Part shown: in pieces, positions 8,512 to 16,729 of the stretch
Numbering within the stretch: the stretch's first letter is position 1
Layout: every line of letters begins with the position of its first letter
Origin: Streptomonospora nanhaiensis
GTDB taxonomy: Bacteria > Actinomycetota > Actinomycetes > Streptosporangiales > Streptosporangiaceae
Direction of reading: 5' to 3'
Assembly: GCF_026642255.1 (NCBI RefSeq)
Contig: NZ_CP113264.1
Location: 3,162,001-3,226,000 of the forward strand
DNA: 64,000 bases
The notes under the pieces: model-generated
What the model saw: the letters and a program-made list of their open reading frames with translations, nothing else
The model's database searches: none
Told to the model about the DNA's origin: nothing
Made by a program: the position numbers and the translations under genes

Positions 8512-8646
8512 TCAGCCGGTGAACAGGGCCGCGGCCTGGACCGCGGTCCGCACCACCCCGTAGCCCAGGGCGACGACCACGACCGCCCACAGGAAGAGCG
8601 CCGCCGCCTTCGACAGCGTCTGCCCGCCTCGTTCCGTACCGTCCAC
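8512..8646 (-). CDS. 44-residue single-helix protein, likely MFS transporter small subunit
   Basis: This short gene starts at GTG 8646 behind GGAGGGAGGA and ends just before the terminator hairpin. The product has a short polar N-terminus and one membrane helix (LFLWAVVVVALGYGVVRTAV). It lies 83 bases downstream of the oxalate/formate-type MFS gene on the same strand. Very small membrane proteins in exactly this position are annotated as MFS small subunits in actinobacteria. It may stabilise or regulate the transporter; that role is inferred from context. Confidence 0.7.
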   Translation of the reverse strand: MDGTERGGQTLSKAAALFLWAVVVVALGYGVVRTAVQAAALFTG

Positions 8647-8729
8647 CGGGTCCTCCCTCCGCGGCCCGGTCCCTCCGGGCGCTTGCAGTTCCTCCTGCCC
8701 GCCGGGCGCTCCCGGCGTCCGTCCGGCGC

Positions 8730-10085
8730 TCACGCGACCGCCTCGCGGGACCGGTCCGGGCCGGCCTTTCCCGTGGTCGGCGTCGCGGACGCGGACAGCG
8801 GGCGCACCAGCATGTTGGCCGTGAACCCGACCGCCATCACGGCCACCATGAGGTACAGGGAGGCGGTGTACAGGTCGGCGCCCGAACGGCCCGCCGCGAG
8901 CTGGCTGTCGGCGACCACGTTGACGATCAGCGGCCCCGCGATGCCCGCGCACGACCACGCGGTGAGGATGCGGCCGTGGACGGCCCCCACGTTGAACGAG
9001 CCGAACAGGTCCTTCAGGTAGGCCGGGATCGTCGAGAAGCCGCCCCCGTAGAAGGACAGGATGACACCGGTGACCGCCACGAAGAGCGCCACGGAACTCG
9101 TGCCGGCCACGGCGATGACCAGGTACAGCACGCAGCCGAGCCCCAGGTAGCCGATGTAGGTGCGCTTGCGCCCGAGGGCGTCGGACGTGGAGGACCAGAT
9201 GAAGCGTCCCAGCATGTTGCACAGCGAGAGGACGCCGACGTACCCGGCGGCCTCGGCCGGGCCCACGCCGGTGAAGAAGTCCTGCACCATGGGGGCGGCC
9301 TGCTCGAGGATGCCGATCCCGGCGGTGACGTTGCAGAACAGCACGATCCACAGCAGCCAGAACTGCCGGGTGCGGAAGGCCGCCTCCACGCTGAGGCCGT
9401 CCTGGACCTGTTCGCGCTCGGGGGGCGCCTGGGCGGGAGCGCCGCCCTCGGGGGTCCACCCCGGCGGCGGCACCCGGACGGTCGCGGCGCCCAGCATCAT
9501 GGCCGTGAAGTACACGGCGCCCAGGGTGAGGAACGTGGGGACGATCGCCTCGGAGGGCGTCGCGGCGTACCGGTCCAGGAGCGCGGAGGACAGCGGGGAC
9601 GCGATGAGGGCGCCGCCGCCGAACCCCATGATGGCCAGGCCCGTGGCCATCCCCGGGCGGTCCGGGAACCACTTGATCAGCGTGGAGACGGGGGAGATGT
9701 ACCCGATGCCGAGGCCGATCCCGCCGAGGAACCCGTAGCCGAGGTAGAGCAGCCAGAGCTGGCCGGTCGCCACGCCGAGCGAACCGACCAGGAAGCCGCC
9801 CGCCCAGCACACCCCGGAGACGAACATGGCCTTGCGCGGGCCGTTGCGCTCCACCCACTTGCCGCCGAACGCGGCGGACAGGCCGAGCATGACGATGGCG
9901 ATGCTGAAGACGACCCCGATCGCGGTCAGCGAGGTGTCGAACCGTTCGACCAGGGGGGTCTTGAAGACGCTGAAGGCGTACACCTGGCCGATGGAGAGGT
10001 GGACGGCGAGTGCCGCCGGCGGGATGAGCCACCGGCTGTAGCCCGGGGGGGCCACGCTTCTCTCGCGGTCAAGGAACGACGGCAT
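8730..10085 (-). CDS. OFA-family (oxalate/formate antiporter-like) MFS transporter
   Basis: The 451-residue protein has 12 membrane helices. Its N-terminal half carries OFA-family marks: SIGQVYAFSVFKTPL in the first helix, GFLGGIGLGIGYISPVSTLIKWFPDRPGMATGLAIMGFG across helices 4-5, and a broad cytoplasmic loop after helix 6 (PPPGWTPEGGAPAQ). OFA carriers exchange small carboxylates such as oxalate and formate, but actinobacterial members are mostly uncharacterised. ATG 10085 has a GAGGAT ribosome-binding site. The gene forms an operon with the 44-residue membrane protein downstream. No oxalate-degrading genes are nearby, so the substrate is open. Confidence 0.85.
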   Translation of the reverse strand: MPSFLDRERSVAPPGYSRWLIPPAALAVHLSIGQVYAFSVFKTPLVERFDTSLTAIGVVFSIAIVMLGLSAAFGGKWVERNGPRKAMFVSGVCWAGGFLVGSLGVATGQLWLLYLGYGFLGGIGLGIGYISPVSTLIKWFPDRPGMATGLAIMGFGGGALIASPLSSALLDRYAATPSEAIVPTFLTLGAVYFTAMMLGAATVRVPPPGWTPEGGAPAQAPPEREQVQDGLSVEAAFRTRQFWLLWIVLFCNVTAGIGILEQAAPMVQDFFTGVGPAEAAGYVGVLSLCNMLGRFIWSSTSDALGRKRTYIGYLGLGCVLYLVIAVAGTSSVALFVAVTGVILSFYGGGFSTIPAYLKDLFGSFNVGAVHGRILTAWSCAGIAGPLIVNVVADSQLAAGRSGADLYTASLYLMVAVMAVGFTANMLVRPLSASATPTTGKAGPDRSREAVA

Positions 10086-10214
10086 GGACCATCCTCTTCA
10101 CTGATCGGGCACGCGCGGTATCCGGTTGCCGCGCGCGGGTCTTCCAGGTGCGGTCCCGTTCCGGACGGGGGCTCGTGCGGAGCGCCGTCGGGGGCGGGAG
10201 GGACCGCGGGGGCG

Positions 10215-10535
10215 CTACCGGTCGGGTCCTCCGCCGACGCGGTGCGAGGCGCCGGGGAGCGCGCGACCGGCCCCGGGGGCCGGGGTTCCCGCCGCGGCGG
10301 CGGGACCGGCCGGCGCGCGGTGGCCGGAGGGACCCCGCACGACGGCTCCCGCGTCCTCGGGAACGGAAACGGGAATGCGGTTTCCGCACGTCGGGCCGGG
10401 GGCGCCGAAAAAGAATTCGATTGTGCGCGTCGCGGTGAGGGGCGTGGGCCCGGAAACAGGGCGCGCCTGCACCGTCAGGACGCCGTTGCGTCCTTCTGCC
10501 AGCGCCGTGGGGTGCCTGAGCTGGCTCGACAACAT
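10215..10535 (-). CDS. Possible leaderless gene for a 106-residue protein of unknown function
   Basis: TACTGT lies six bases upstream of an ATG at 10535 on the minus strand, the spacing seen at other leaderless starts in this window. The first 60 codons follow the expected third-greater-than-first-greater-than-second GC order, although third-position GC is lower than in neighbouring genes. The product starts MLSSQLRHPTALAEGRNGV, has no membrane helix or known motif, and ends in a low-complexity Ala/Gly/Pro tail. It lies upstream of the MFS operon. It could equally be spacer DNA. Confidence 0.25.
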   Translation of the reverse strand: MLSSQLRHPTALAEGRNGVLTVQARPVSGPTPLTATRTIEFFFGAPGPTCGNRIPVSVPEDAGAVVRGPSGHRAPAGPAAAAGTPAPGAGRALPGASHRVGGGPDR

Positions 10536-11323
10536 GCGGACACAGTACAGGTGCGTATGTCGCCGAACAAGGGCGGGCCCCCTGTTGCGGAGGGGGCCGG
10601 CCTCGGGTGACCTCGGGTGACCGAAGGCGCGGGGAGCCGTTCTCGCGCGCGAGAGGGGCCGGAGGTCCCGAAGGGATGGGGCGCGCCCTGTTGCAGAGCC
10701 CTGAGCTGCGGGTTCGTGGGGTTCCGGGTTCTTCTGAGGACCTTCGCGCGAGGCCGCCGGCCGGGCGCGCGTTCCGTCCGGCTCGGGCCGGGCGCGCGGG
10801 TCGTCACCGCCCGTGAGGCCGTCCTTCGCCAGGTCGGGGGCCCGCCGCACCGCCTCCCGCCTCCCCTCCGGCGAGGGGCCCGCCGCCCTTCCCGGGGCGG
10901 ACCCTCCCCGGCGGGGAGGCGGGGAAAAGGAAAAGGCGCGCCGATCCCCCGCGTTCTTCCCGGAGGCGGATCGGTGGAATCCGGGTGGGTGCGCGTACGG
11001 ATTTCTGCGCGTTCCTGGAAGGGGGCGGGGGAAATGGCGAAAGGGGTGGAAAAAGGGGGGAGGGTATTCTCCGCCGCCCGACGCACCCGTCCGCACCGGA
11101 GGGCCCGCGTTCTTCGCCCTCCGGACGGGACCGTCCCGGTCGCGCCCCGGCGGCGCGACCCCCGACCCGCCGGGCCGCCTGCGCGGCCGTGGCGGCGCGC
11201 CCCCGCGCCGACGTGCCGCGTGACCCATCCCACCGGACGCGCGACGGTCGCACACGGGGCGGTGGGGCGGCCGGTTGCCTAGGATCTTCCTACCGTCCAG
11301 ACAGGGAAAGTGCGGTGGAAGCG
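10536..11323. other. Long spacer without a recognisable gene; polypurine G-rich tract
   Basis: Nothing convincing is encoded on either strand between the possible small ORF and the oxidoreductase gene. Visible structure: a tandem CCTCGGGTGA repeat near 10603-10622, a TCTCGCGCGCGAGA palindrome near 10643, and a G-rich polypurine tract at about 11018-11064 with at least four G-runs. A TAGGAT box at 11280-11285 is a possible -10 for the downstream gene. Confidence 0.6.
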
Positions 11324-12361
11324 ATGACCGTCCCGGAACGCCCCCTCTCGAAGCTGGGATTCCTCACGATCGGCCTGTTCGACGAGGACGAACCCGCCGC
11401 GGGCCACGAGAACACGCTCCGGATGATCGAACTCGGGGAGCGTCTCGGCTTCGACAGCGCCTGGCTGCGCGACCGGCACCTCCAACACGGCATCTCCTCG
11501 CCCGTCGCGGTCCTGGCCGCGGCCACCCAGCGCACCTCCCGCATCGAGCTGGGCACGGCGGTGATCCCGCTCGGGCTGGAGAACCCGTTCCGGCTGGCGG
11601 AAGACCTCGCGACCGTCGACGTCCTCAGCGGCGGGCGGCTCAACCCGGGGGTCAGCGTGGGGCCTCCCACCCACTACGACCACATCAAGCAGCACCTCTA
11701 CCCGGACAGCTGGGACGCGGAGGACTTCGGCCGCACGCGCCTGTCCCGGCTCCTGCACAACCTGCGCGGCGAACCGGTCAGCACGTTCTCCGGCCGGGAG
11801 GGCATCGAGACGTACTCGCGGCGCGTCCAGCCGCACTCGCCGGGGCTGGCCGGCCGCGTCTGGTACGGGGCGGCCGGACTGGCCTCCGCCGAGTGGGCGG
11901 GGGAGCAGGGGCTCAACCTGCTGACCAGCAGCGTGGTCCGGGCCGAGGAGGACGACGACTTCGCCCGCGTGCAGCGCTCCCACATCCTGCGGTTCCGCGA
12001 GCGCCACCCGCTCGGGGAGCGGGCGCGCGTCTCGCAGGGGCTCGTGGTGATCCCCACCGACAGCGCCACGCCCGCGCAGCGCCGCAAGTACGAGGAGTAC
12101 GCGCGGGGCCGTCTCGCGCGCACCACCGCGCCGCAGGGGCCCGGGCGCCTCCTCTTCGCCCCCGACCTCGTGGGGAGCTCGGAGCGGATCGCGCAGGCGC
12201 TGGCGGAGCACGCCGGGTTCCAGCAGGTGGACGAGGTCGTGTTCGCGCTGCCCTTCACGTTCGAGTACGAGGACTACGAGCAGATCCTCACCGACACCGC
12301 CACACGGCTGGGCCCCCTGCTCGGCTGGACGCCCGCGGGGCGGGGCGGGCAGGGGGCGTGA
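11324..12361 (+). CDS. LLM-class (luciferase-like) flavin-dependent oxidoreductase
   Basis: The 345-residue protein has the bacterial luciferase-like TIM-barrel pattern: LGFLTIGLFDE strand 1, LRMIELGERLGFDSAWLRDRH, VLAAATQRTSRIELGTAVIPL, NPFRLAEDLATVDVLSGGRL and GVSVGPP. Members use reduced FMN or F420 to oxidise or reduce small substrates. Actinomycetes carry dozens, and the substrate cannot be read from sequence. ATG 11324 is preferred; an in-frame GTG at 11315 is the alternative. It stands alone between two spacers. A TAGGAT box 40 bases upstream may be its -10. Confidence 0.85.
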   Translation: MTVPERPLSKLGFLTIGLFDEDEPAAGHENTLRMIELGERLGFDSAWLRDRHLQHGISSPVAVLAAATQRTSRIELGTAVIPLGLENPFRLAEDLATVDVLSGGRLNPGVSVGPPTHYDHIKQHLYPDSWDAEDFGRTRLSRLLHNLRGEPVSTFSGREGIETYSRRVQPHSPGLAGRVWYGAAGLASAEWAGEQGLNLLTSSVVRAEEDDDFARVQRSHILRFRERHPLGERARVSQGLVVIPTDSATPAQRRKYEEYARGRLARTTAPQGPGRLLFAPDLVGSSERIAQALAEHAGFQQVDEVVFALPFTFEYEDYEQILTDTATRLGPLLGWTPAGRGGQGA

Positions 12362-12365
12362 GGAC

Positions 12366-12423
12366 CGGATCGGGCCGTGCGGAACCGGGCCACCCGGTCC
12401 GGGCCGTCCGGAACCGGGCCGCC
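12366..12423 (+). repeat. Tandem pair of 29-base repeats
   Basis: Two adjacent 29-base units (12366-12394 and 12395-12423) match at 25 of 29 positions around the core CGGAACCGGGCC. They begin five bases after the oxidoreductase stop codon, upstream of the Cas6e-like gene. There is no spacer between units, so this is not a CRISPR array. The rest of the gap to 12630 holds TACAGT at 12535-12540, a possible -10. Confidence 0.6.
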
Positions 12424-12630
12424 TGGAGCCGGTTCACCCGGGCGGGAGCGGACCACCGTGCCGTGCGGCGGGGCCGGAGCTCCACGACCGGGCCGCCACC
12501 CCGGTGAACGGGACGAACAGGCGTCCGGGCCTCGTACAGTGAAGGATCCAGAGCGGACGGGGGAGGCCCGGCCGTCCGCGCCCGCACACACGCCCCGCCC
12601 CGGCGGGGACGAGACCCGGATCGGAAATCC

Positions 12631-13197
12631 TTGTACCTGGCTCGCATCAGTCTCAACCCCAAGCGCAGCACCCCCATGGACCAGTGGGCGTCCATGGGGC
12701 GGTCCGTACGGGAGGCCGTCGACCCCGACCCGGACTCCGACGCCCGGGTGCTGTGGGCGCGCGTGTCCCCGACCACGCTCGTGGTCAGCTCCGACACGGC
12801 CCCCGCCTGGGGGAAGATCCCCGGCGCGTACGCGGCGACGATGCAGCCGCCGCCCCGCCACACGGAGGGCGAGACCATCCGCTGGGAGCTGATCGCCGCG
12901 CCCACCGGGCAGCGCGGGGCCGACGCGGACGCCGACGAGCCGCGACCGCGGGGCAAGCGGGTCGCCCTGGAGGAGTCGGAGTTCCAGGAGTGGATCGAGG
13001 CCAAGACGGCGGGCGCGCTGAGGGTGACGTCCGCCAGGTGGAAGCGGCTGGGCGGCAGGCCCGCCCGGTACCACTTCACGGGCCAGGCCGTCGTGGAGGA
13101 CAGCGAGGCGCTCCAGGAGCTGTGCCTGGGAGGGATCGGCGCGGGACGCAGCACCGGCGCCGGCCTGCTCCTGACCAGCACCGCGCCGACCGTCTAG
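12631..13197 (+). CDS. Solitary Cas6e (Cse3/CasE)-like RNA-binding protein, catalytic His missing
   Basis: The 188-residue protein matches the type I-E crRNA endonuclease family throughout. It has the MYLARISLNP start, a mid-protein LIAAPTG...GKRVAL segment equivalent to LRANP...GKRVAL of Thermus Cse3, and the C-terminal glycine loop GGIGAGRSTGAGLLL. Characterised Cas6e enzymes use an N-terminal His (His20 in E. coli, His26 in Thermus). Here the aligned segment reads SMGRSVREAV, with Gly at that place, and the first 75 residues have no His. It is therefore probably an RNA binder rather than a nuclease. TTG at 12631 is the only start preserving the conserved N-terminus. No other cas gene or array is in the window. 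Confidence 0.82.
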   Translation: MYLARISLNPKRSTPMDQWASMGRSVREAVDPDPDSDARVLWARVSPTTLVVSSDTAPAWGKIPGAYAATMQPPPRHTEGETIRWELIAAPTGQRGADADADEPRPRGKRVALEESEFQEWIEAKTAGALRVTSARWKRLGGRPARYHFTGQAVVEDSEALQELCLGGIGAGRSTGAGLLLTSTAPTV

Positions 13198-13225
13198 GGC
13201 GGGAGGCCCCGGAGGGGGCACGGGG

Positions 13226-13251
13226 CCGCGGTGCCGGCGCCGGCACCGCGG
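13226..13251. terminator. Bidirectional terminator hairpin
   Basis: A 26-base perfect palindrome (arms CCGCGGTGCCGG and its complement around CG) lies between the ends of the convergent Cas6e-like and nucleotidyltransferase genes. Confidence 0.6.
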
Positions 13252-13277
13252 GCGCTCCGGGCAGGGGGCACGCGCCC

Positions 13278-13709
13278 TCAGTGGGCGACGGACTCCAGGT
13301 ACTCGTTGATGAGCTTGACGTCGAGGTGGTCCTTGCTCCGGCCCAGGAGCGTCTTCCACACCCGCACGTTGTCCAGGGCCGCGAAGCGGAGGCCGTCGAT
13401 CACCTCGGCGCCGTCGATCAGCTCGTCGACCGTCCAGATGTCGGGGAACCACCCGTTGAGGATCTCGACCCGGTCGTCGAAGAGGAGGACCCGGCGGACC
13501 CCGTCGCCGAAGGGGGCGTCCTCGGGCTCGCCCAGGGTCAGCGCCCTCTCCCAGGCGGCCCCGCGGGCGACGACGTCGATGTCCCCGACCTCCCAGCGGA
13601 GGTCGTGGGCCAGGAGCGGGCCGCTGCCGGCGATGACGAAGTCGTGTTCGGGAAGTCCTAGCGACAGGACCTTCTTGACGAGGTCGTGTTCTCTGAGGTA
13701 CACAGACAC
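13278..13709 (-). CDS. Small pol-beta-type nucleotidyltransferase-like protein
   Basis: The 143-residue protein shows the minimal nucleotidyltransferase pattern: DFVIAGSGPLLAHDLRW, then GDIDVVARG (the paired metal-binding Asp residues), a later acidic strand (RVEILNGW), and LGRSKDHLDVKLINEYL near the end, as in MNT/AbiEii-like proteins. Such domains transfer nucleotides to proteins or RNA and are often half of toxin-antitoxin or defence pairs. The ATG is at 13709. It lies 30 bases downstream of a membrane-protein gene on the same strand and is probably co-transcribed with it. No HEPN partner is visible. Specific substrate unknown. Confidence 0.72.
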   Translation of the reverse strand: MSVYLREHDLVKKVLSLGLPEHDFVIAGSGPLLAHDLRWEVGDIDVVARGAAWERALTLGEPEDAPFGDGVRRVLLFDDRVEILNGWFPDIWTVDELIDGAEVIDGLRFAALDNVRVWKTLLGRSKDHLDVKLINEYLESVAH

Positions 13710-13739
13710 CCTCCTGAGTCGGGCGGCGTCGCACCCGTC

Positions 13740-14465
13740 TCACGACATTATAGTGAGGGCCGCGAATCCGACGAAGGCCGCGACCCCCAGGCTGCTCAGT
13801 GAGCCGATCATGAAGTACTCCGCGAAGCCCTTCTGGTGGGCCCGCAGATCGGGGAACCGGGCCAGCGCCTTGACGGCCACGACGAGGGCCGCGCCCTCGG
13901 GGCGGCCGGCGAGCACGAAGGCGTAGATCAGCGAGCGCTCCAGCCATCCGATGACCGCTCCCGCGCCCCTCAGCGACCTCATCTCCGCGCCCTCCTCCTC
14001 GTCGAGGGCCTTCGTGAACGGGCGCAGGAGGTGCGTGACGACCTCCCCGCCGATGAACGTCGCGAGGACGAACCCGGCGACGACGACGAAGAGGCGGTCG
14101 TCCCCGAACAGCCGGGCCGCGAGCGCGACGGAGCCGGACGCGTCGTGGACCAGGGCCCCGAGCAGGCAGGCGCCCACGAGAGCGCCCAGGGGCCACAGCA
14201 CGAGCCCGGGCCGGTCGTTGAACAGGGTCGGCGACGTCTGGGCGTTCTCGTCGCCCCTGGCGAGGCGGGCGAGGGCGACCGCGATGGCGGGGCAGGCGAG
14301 CAGGAGGAGCGCCGGCCCCCAGCCGGGCAGGAGCGGCGCCAGCGCGTACAGCCCGAAGGCGAGGGCCACCAGCGCGGCCCGCCACCAGGTGCGGCGGGCC
14401 CACGGCAGGCTGTAGGACAGGAGCACGGAGATGCCCGCGCCGACGACGACGCGCAAGAGGTCCAC
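13740..14465 (-). CDS. Polytopic membrane protein with DUF3307-like C-terminal segment
   Basis: The 241-residue protein has about seven hydrophobic spans. Five lie in the first 145 residues, then an acidic cytoplasmic stretch (KALDEEEGAEMRSL), then a conserved-looking block: GAVIGWLERSLIYAFVLAG, VAVKALARFPDLR, and FAEYFMIGSLSSLGVA. That block resembles the C-terminus of DUF3307 membrane proteins (IGxLER ... AAKSxxRF ... EYxLIGTLxS), which are found next to SatD-type regulators. The start is GTG 14465 behind GGAAAGGG. It is first in a two-gene unit with the nucleotidyltransferase. Function unknown; the DUF3307 link is recalled from family pattern, not searched. Confidence 0.7.
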   Translation of the reverse strand: MDLLRVVVGAGISVLLSYSLPWARRTWWRAALVALAFGLYALAPLLPGWGPALLLLACPAIAVALARLARGDENAQTSPTLFNDRPGLVLWPLGALVGACLLGALVHDASGSVALAARLFGDDRLFVVVAGFVLATFIGGEVVTHLLRPFTKALDEEEGAEMRSLRGAGAVIGWLERSLIYAFVLAGRPEGAALVVAVKALARFPDLRAHQKGFAEYFMIGSLSSLGVAAFVGFAALTIMS

Positions 14466-15023
14466 CGGGTACGGCCCTTTCCACGGGGTGAGGGGACGGA
14501 CCGGCCCCGCATGCGGCGCGGGACGCCGCCGGGAGGGGGAGCGGCGGGGCGGGCGCCGCGCCCCGGGAGCGCCCGGGACGTCGTTCCCGCCCTCTCCGGC
14601 GCCCGCGCCCGGGGGAACGGAAGGTCCGGGATCCCGGGCAGTCTAGGGTGTGCGCGGGGGTTCGGCGAAGGGGGCCCGCCCATGGCCGGCCGCGGTTCCC
14701 CGGCGTCGCGTGGGGGCCCGGCCACGGCCGATCCCGGACCGCGTCCACACCGGTCGGCGGGGCCCCGGTCCGCACCCGCACGCCCCCCGGGCGGGGCGGC
14801 CCCCGTCCGCCGACACGGCGGGTCGGCAGGGCAAGGCAGAACGCCCATAAGGCTCTTTCTTTCATATGAGTATCAACCTCCCGTAGGACTCTTGCCTTCG
14901 TTCGGCAAATCATGAAGGTTCTCTTCTGAAAGCGACCCGACCGTCGCGCACAGTTGTCCCGGGGCGGCGACCGGCCCCCCGCCCGCCCTCCGCCCGCGCG
15001 GACACAAGTCGGAAGGAGCCACG
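14466..15023. other. Intergenic region with an AT-rich promoter block
   Basis: The 560-base gap is divergent between the membrane protein and the secreted hydrolase. Most is GC-rich without a convincing gene. Bases 14845-14935 are strikingly AT-rich (CATAAGG, CTTTCATATGAG, a TTGCC/GGCAA hairpin at about 14891-14907), consistent with a regulated promoter for the hydrolase. GGAAGGAG just before 15024 is its ribosome-binding site. Confidence 0.55.
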
Positions 15024-16664
15024 TTGGCGCCATCGCACCGGAACCGCACCGCGTCCCGGCCCTCACGGGCCGCGGTTCTGATCCCCCGAACGGCCCTCCT
15101 CTGCGGCGCCCTCGCCGCCGTGCTCACCACCTCCCTGGCCACCGCGCCGGCCGGCGCCGCCCCGCGCGGGGCCGGGACGGGCGCCCCCGACAGAGTGTGC
15201 GAGACCGACCCCCAGGCCCCGCCCAAGCGGCAGATGCGCGCCGAGTGGATCGCCGGGGTGCAGAACATCGACTGGCCCAGCGAGCAGGGGCTCACCCCCG
15301 AGGAGCAGCAGGCCGAGCTCGCCGCGCTCTACGACCGGGCGGTGGACGACGGCCTCAACGCCGTGTTCGTGCAGATCCGCCCCACCGCCGACGCGTTCTG
15401 GCCCTCCCCGTACGAGCCCTGGTCGGAGTGGCTGACCGGCGAGCAGGGCGGCGACCCCGGCTACGACCCCCTGGAGTTCGCCGTCGAGGAGGCCCACGCC
15501 CGCAACCTGGAGTTCCACGCCTGGTACAACCCCTACCGGGTCGCCATGCACGCCGACCCGGCGCGGCTGGTCGAGGACCACCCCGCCCGGCAGAACCCGG
15601 ACTGGGTCTTCGAGTACGGGGGCAGGCTCTACTACGACCCGGGCGTCCCCGAGGCCCGCGAGTTCGTGATCGAGGCGATGATGCACTCGGTCGAGAACTA
15701 CGATCTGGACGGGGTCCACTTCGACGACTACTTCTACCCCTACCCGGTGGCGGGGCAGACGATTCCGGACGAGGACACCTTCGCCGAGCACGGCGGCGCG
15801 TTCGACGACGTGGCGGACTGGCGCCGCAACAACGTCGACCTGATGGTCCAGGGCATGAGCGAGGCGGTGCACGCCGCCAAACCCCACGTGAAGTTCGGCA
15901 TCAGCCCCTTCGGGATCTGGCGCAACGCCTCCAACGACCCGGACGGCTCCGACACCAACGGCTCCCAGTCCTACGACGGCCAGTACGCGGACAGCCGCAA
16001 GTGGGTCACCGAGGGGTGGCTCGACTACATCAACCCGCAGGTCTACTGGGAGATCGGCCTGCCGGTGGCCGACTACGCGGTGCTGGTCCCCTGGTGGGAG
16101 GAGGTCGCGGAGGGCACAGGCACCCACCTCTACATCGGCCAGGCCGCCTACAAGGCGGGCAACGCGGGAGCCTGGTCCGACCCGCGCGAACTCGCCCGGC
16201 ACCTGGAGTTCAACCGCGACCGCCCCGGCGTGCACGGCGACGTCTACTTCAGCGCCACCTCGCTGGCCACCAACGCACGGGCGGGCATGGACGTCGTGGT
16301 GGACGAGCACTACGCCCACCCCGCACTGGTACCCGTCAAGGAGGACCTCGGAGGGGCCGCGCCGGCCGAGCCCGTGGTCACCCGCGCCGTGAGGGGGGAC
16401 GGCGGCACCGAGCTGACCATCCGGCCGGGGCGCGGCCAGGACCCCGCCTACTACGCGGTCTACGCCTTCGACGGCCCTCCCGGAAGGGACGGGGCCGCGT
16501 GCGGCATCGAGGACCCGCGCTCCATGGTCGGCACGGTCCGCGCCGAGGGCCGGGAGACGGTCTTCACCGCGCCCGCCGCGGAGGGCGACCGCACCTACTA
16601 CGTGACCGCACTGGACCGCCTGCACCACGAGAGCGGTGTGAGCAACCCGCGCTACGTGCGCTGA
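15024..16664 (+). CDS. Secreted GHL10/DUF187-type family 10-like glycoside hydrolase
   Basis: The 546-residue exported protein starts with a 46-residue Sec signal (RTALLCGALAAVLTTSLATA, cleavage near AGAA). The catalytic domain follows the GHL10 (YngK-like) pattern: MRAEWIAGVQNIDWPS, AVFVQIRPTADAFWPSPYEPWS, FHAWYNPYRV, LDGVHFDDYFYPYP with the acidic pair after strand 4, KFGISPFGIWRN and INPQVYW. A fibronectin-like C-terminal domain spans residues about 450-546. Relatives act on peptidoglycan or other polysaccharides outside the cell; the substrate here is not known. The TTG start is fixed by GGAAGGAG upstream. A GH92 gene follows after a terminator. Confidence 0.85.
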   Translation: MAPSHRNRTASRPSRAAVLIPRTALLCGALAAVLTTSLATAPAGAAPRGAGTGAPDRVCETDPQAPPKRQMRAEWIAGVQNIDWPSEQGLTPEEQQAELAALYDRAVDDGLNAVFVQIRPTADAFWPSPYEPWSEWLTGEQGGDPGYDPLEFAVEEAHARNLEFHAWYNPYRVAMHADPARLVEDHPARQNPDWVFEYGGRLYYDPGVPEAREFVIEAMMHSVENYDLDGVHFDDYFYPYPVAGQTIPDEDTFAEHGGAFDDVADWRRNNVDLMVQGMSEAVHAAKPHVKFGISPFGIWRNASNDPDGSDTNGSQSYDGQYADSRKWVTEGWLDYINPQVYWEIGLPVADYAVLVPWWEEVAEGTGTHLYIGQAAYKAGNAGAWSDPRELARHLEFNRDRPGVHGDVYFSATSLATNARAGMDVVVDEHYAHPALVPVKEDLGGAAPAEPVVTRAVRGDGGTELTIRPGRGQDPAYYAVYAFDGPPGRDGAACGIEDPRSMVGTVRAEGRETVFTAPAAEGDRTYYVTALDRLHHESGVSNPRYVR

Positions 16665-16691
16665 CACCGACCACCCCCGGAAGAGCGGCGC

Positions 16692-16729
16692 CCGGGAGCC
16701 GTGCCCCGCGGTACGGCTCCCGGACGTTT
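16692..16729 (+). terminator. Rho-independent terminator after the GHL10 gene
   Basis: An 11-base perfect stem (16692-16702 with 16713-16723), a 10-base loop, and GTTT follow the hydrolase gene. The remaining 316 bases to the GH92 gene are GC-rich with no visible gene; an AAGGATC motif near 17031 may be the GH92 ribosome-binding site. Confidence 0.7.

Noticed and set aside
10557..10610. Short plus-strand ORF starting MSPNKGG in the long spacer
   Set aside because: Only 17 codons, no ribosome-binding site, no features of a precursor peptide and no partner enzyme nearby.
12366..12423. CRISPR array next to the Cas6e-like gene
   Set aside because: The two 29-base units abut without a spacer and no further copies occur, so this is not an array.
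12274..15066. Minus-strand frame of about 930 codons spanning several genes
   Set aside because: It crosses the oxidoreductase end, the Cas6e-like gene and the nucleotidyltransferase/membrane pair, all of which have recognisable protein sequence in other frames.
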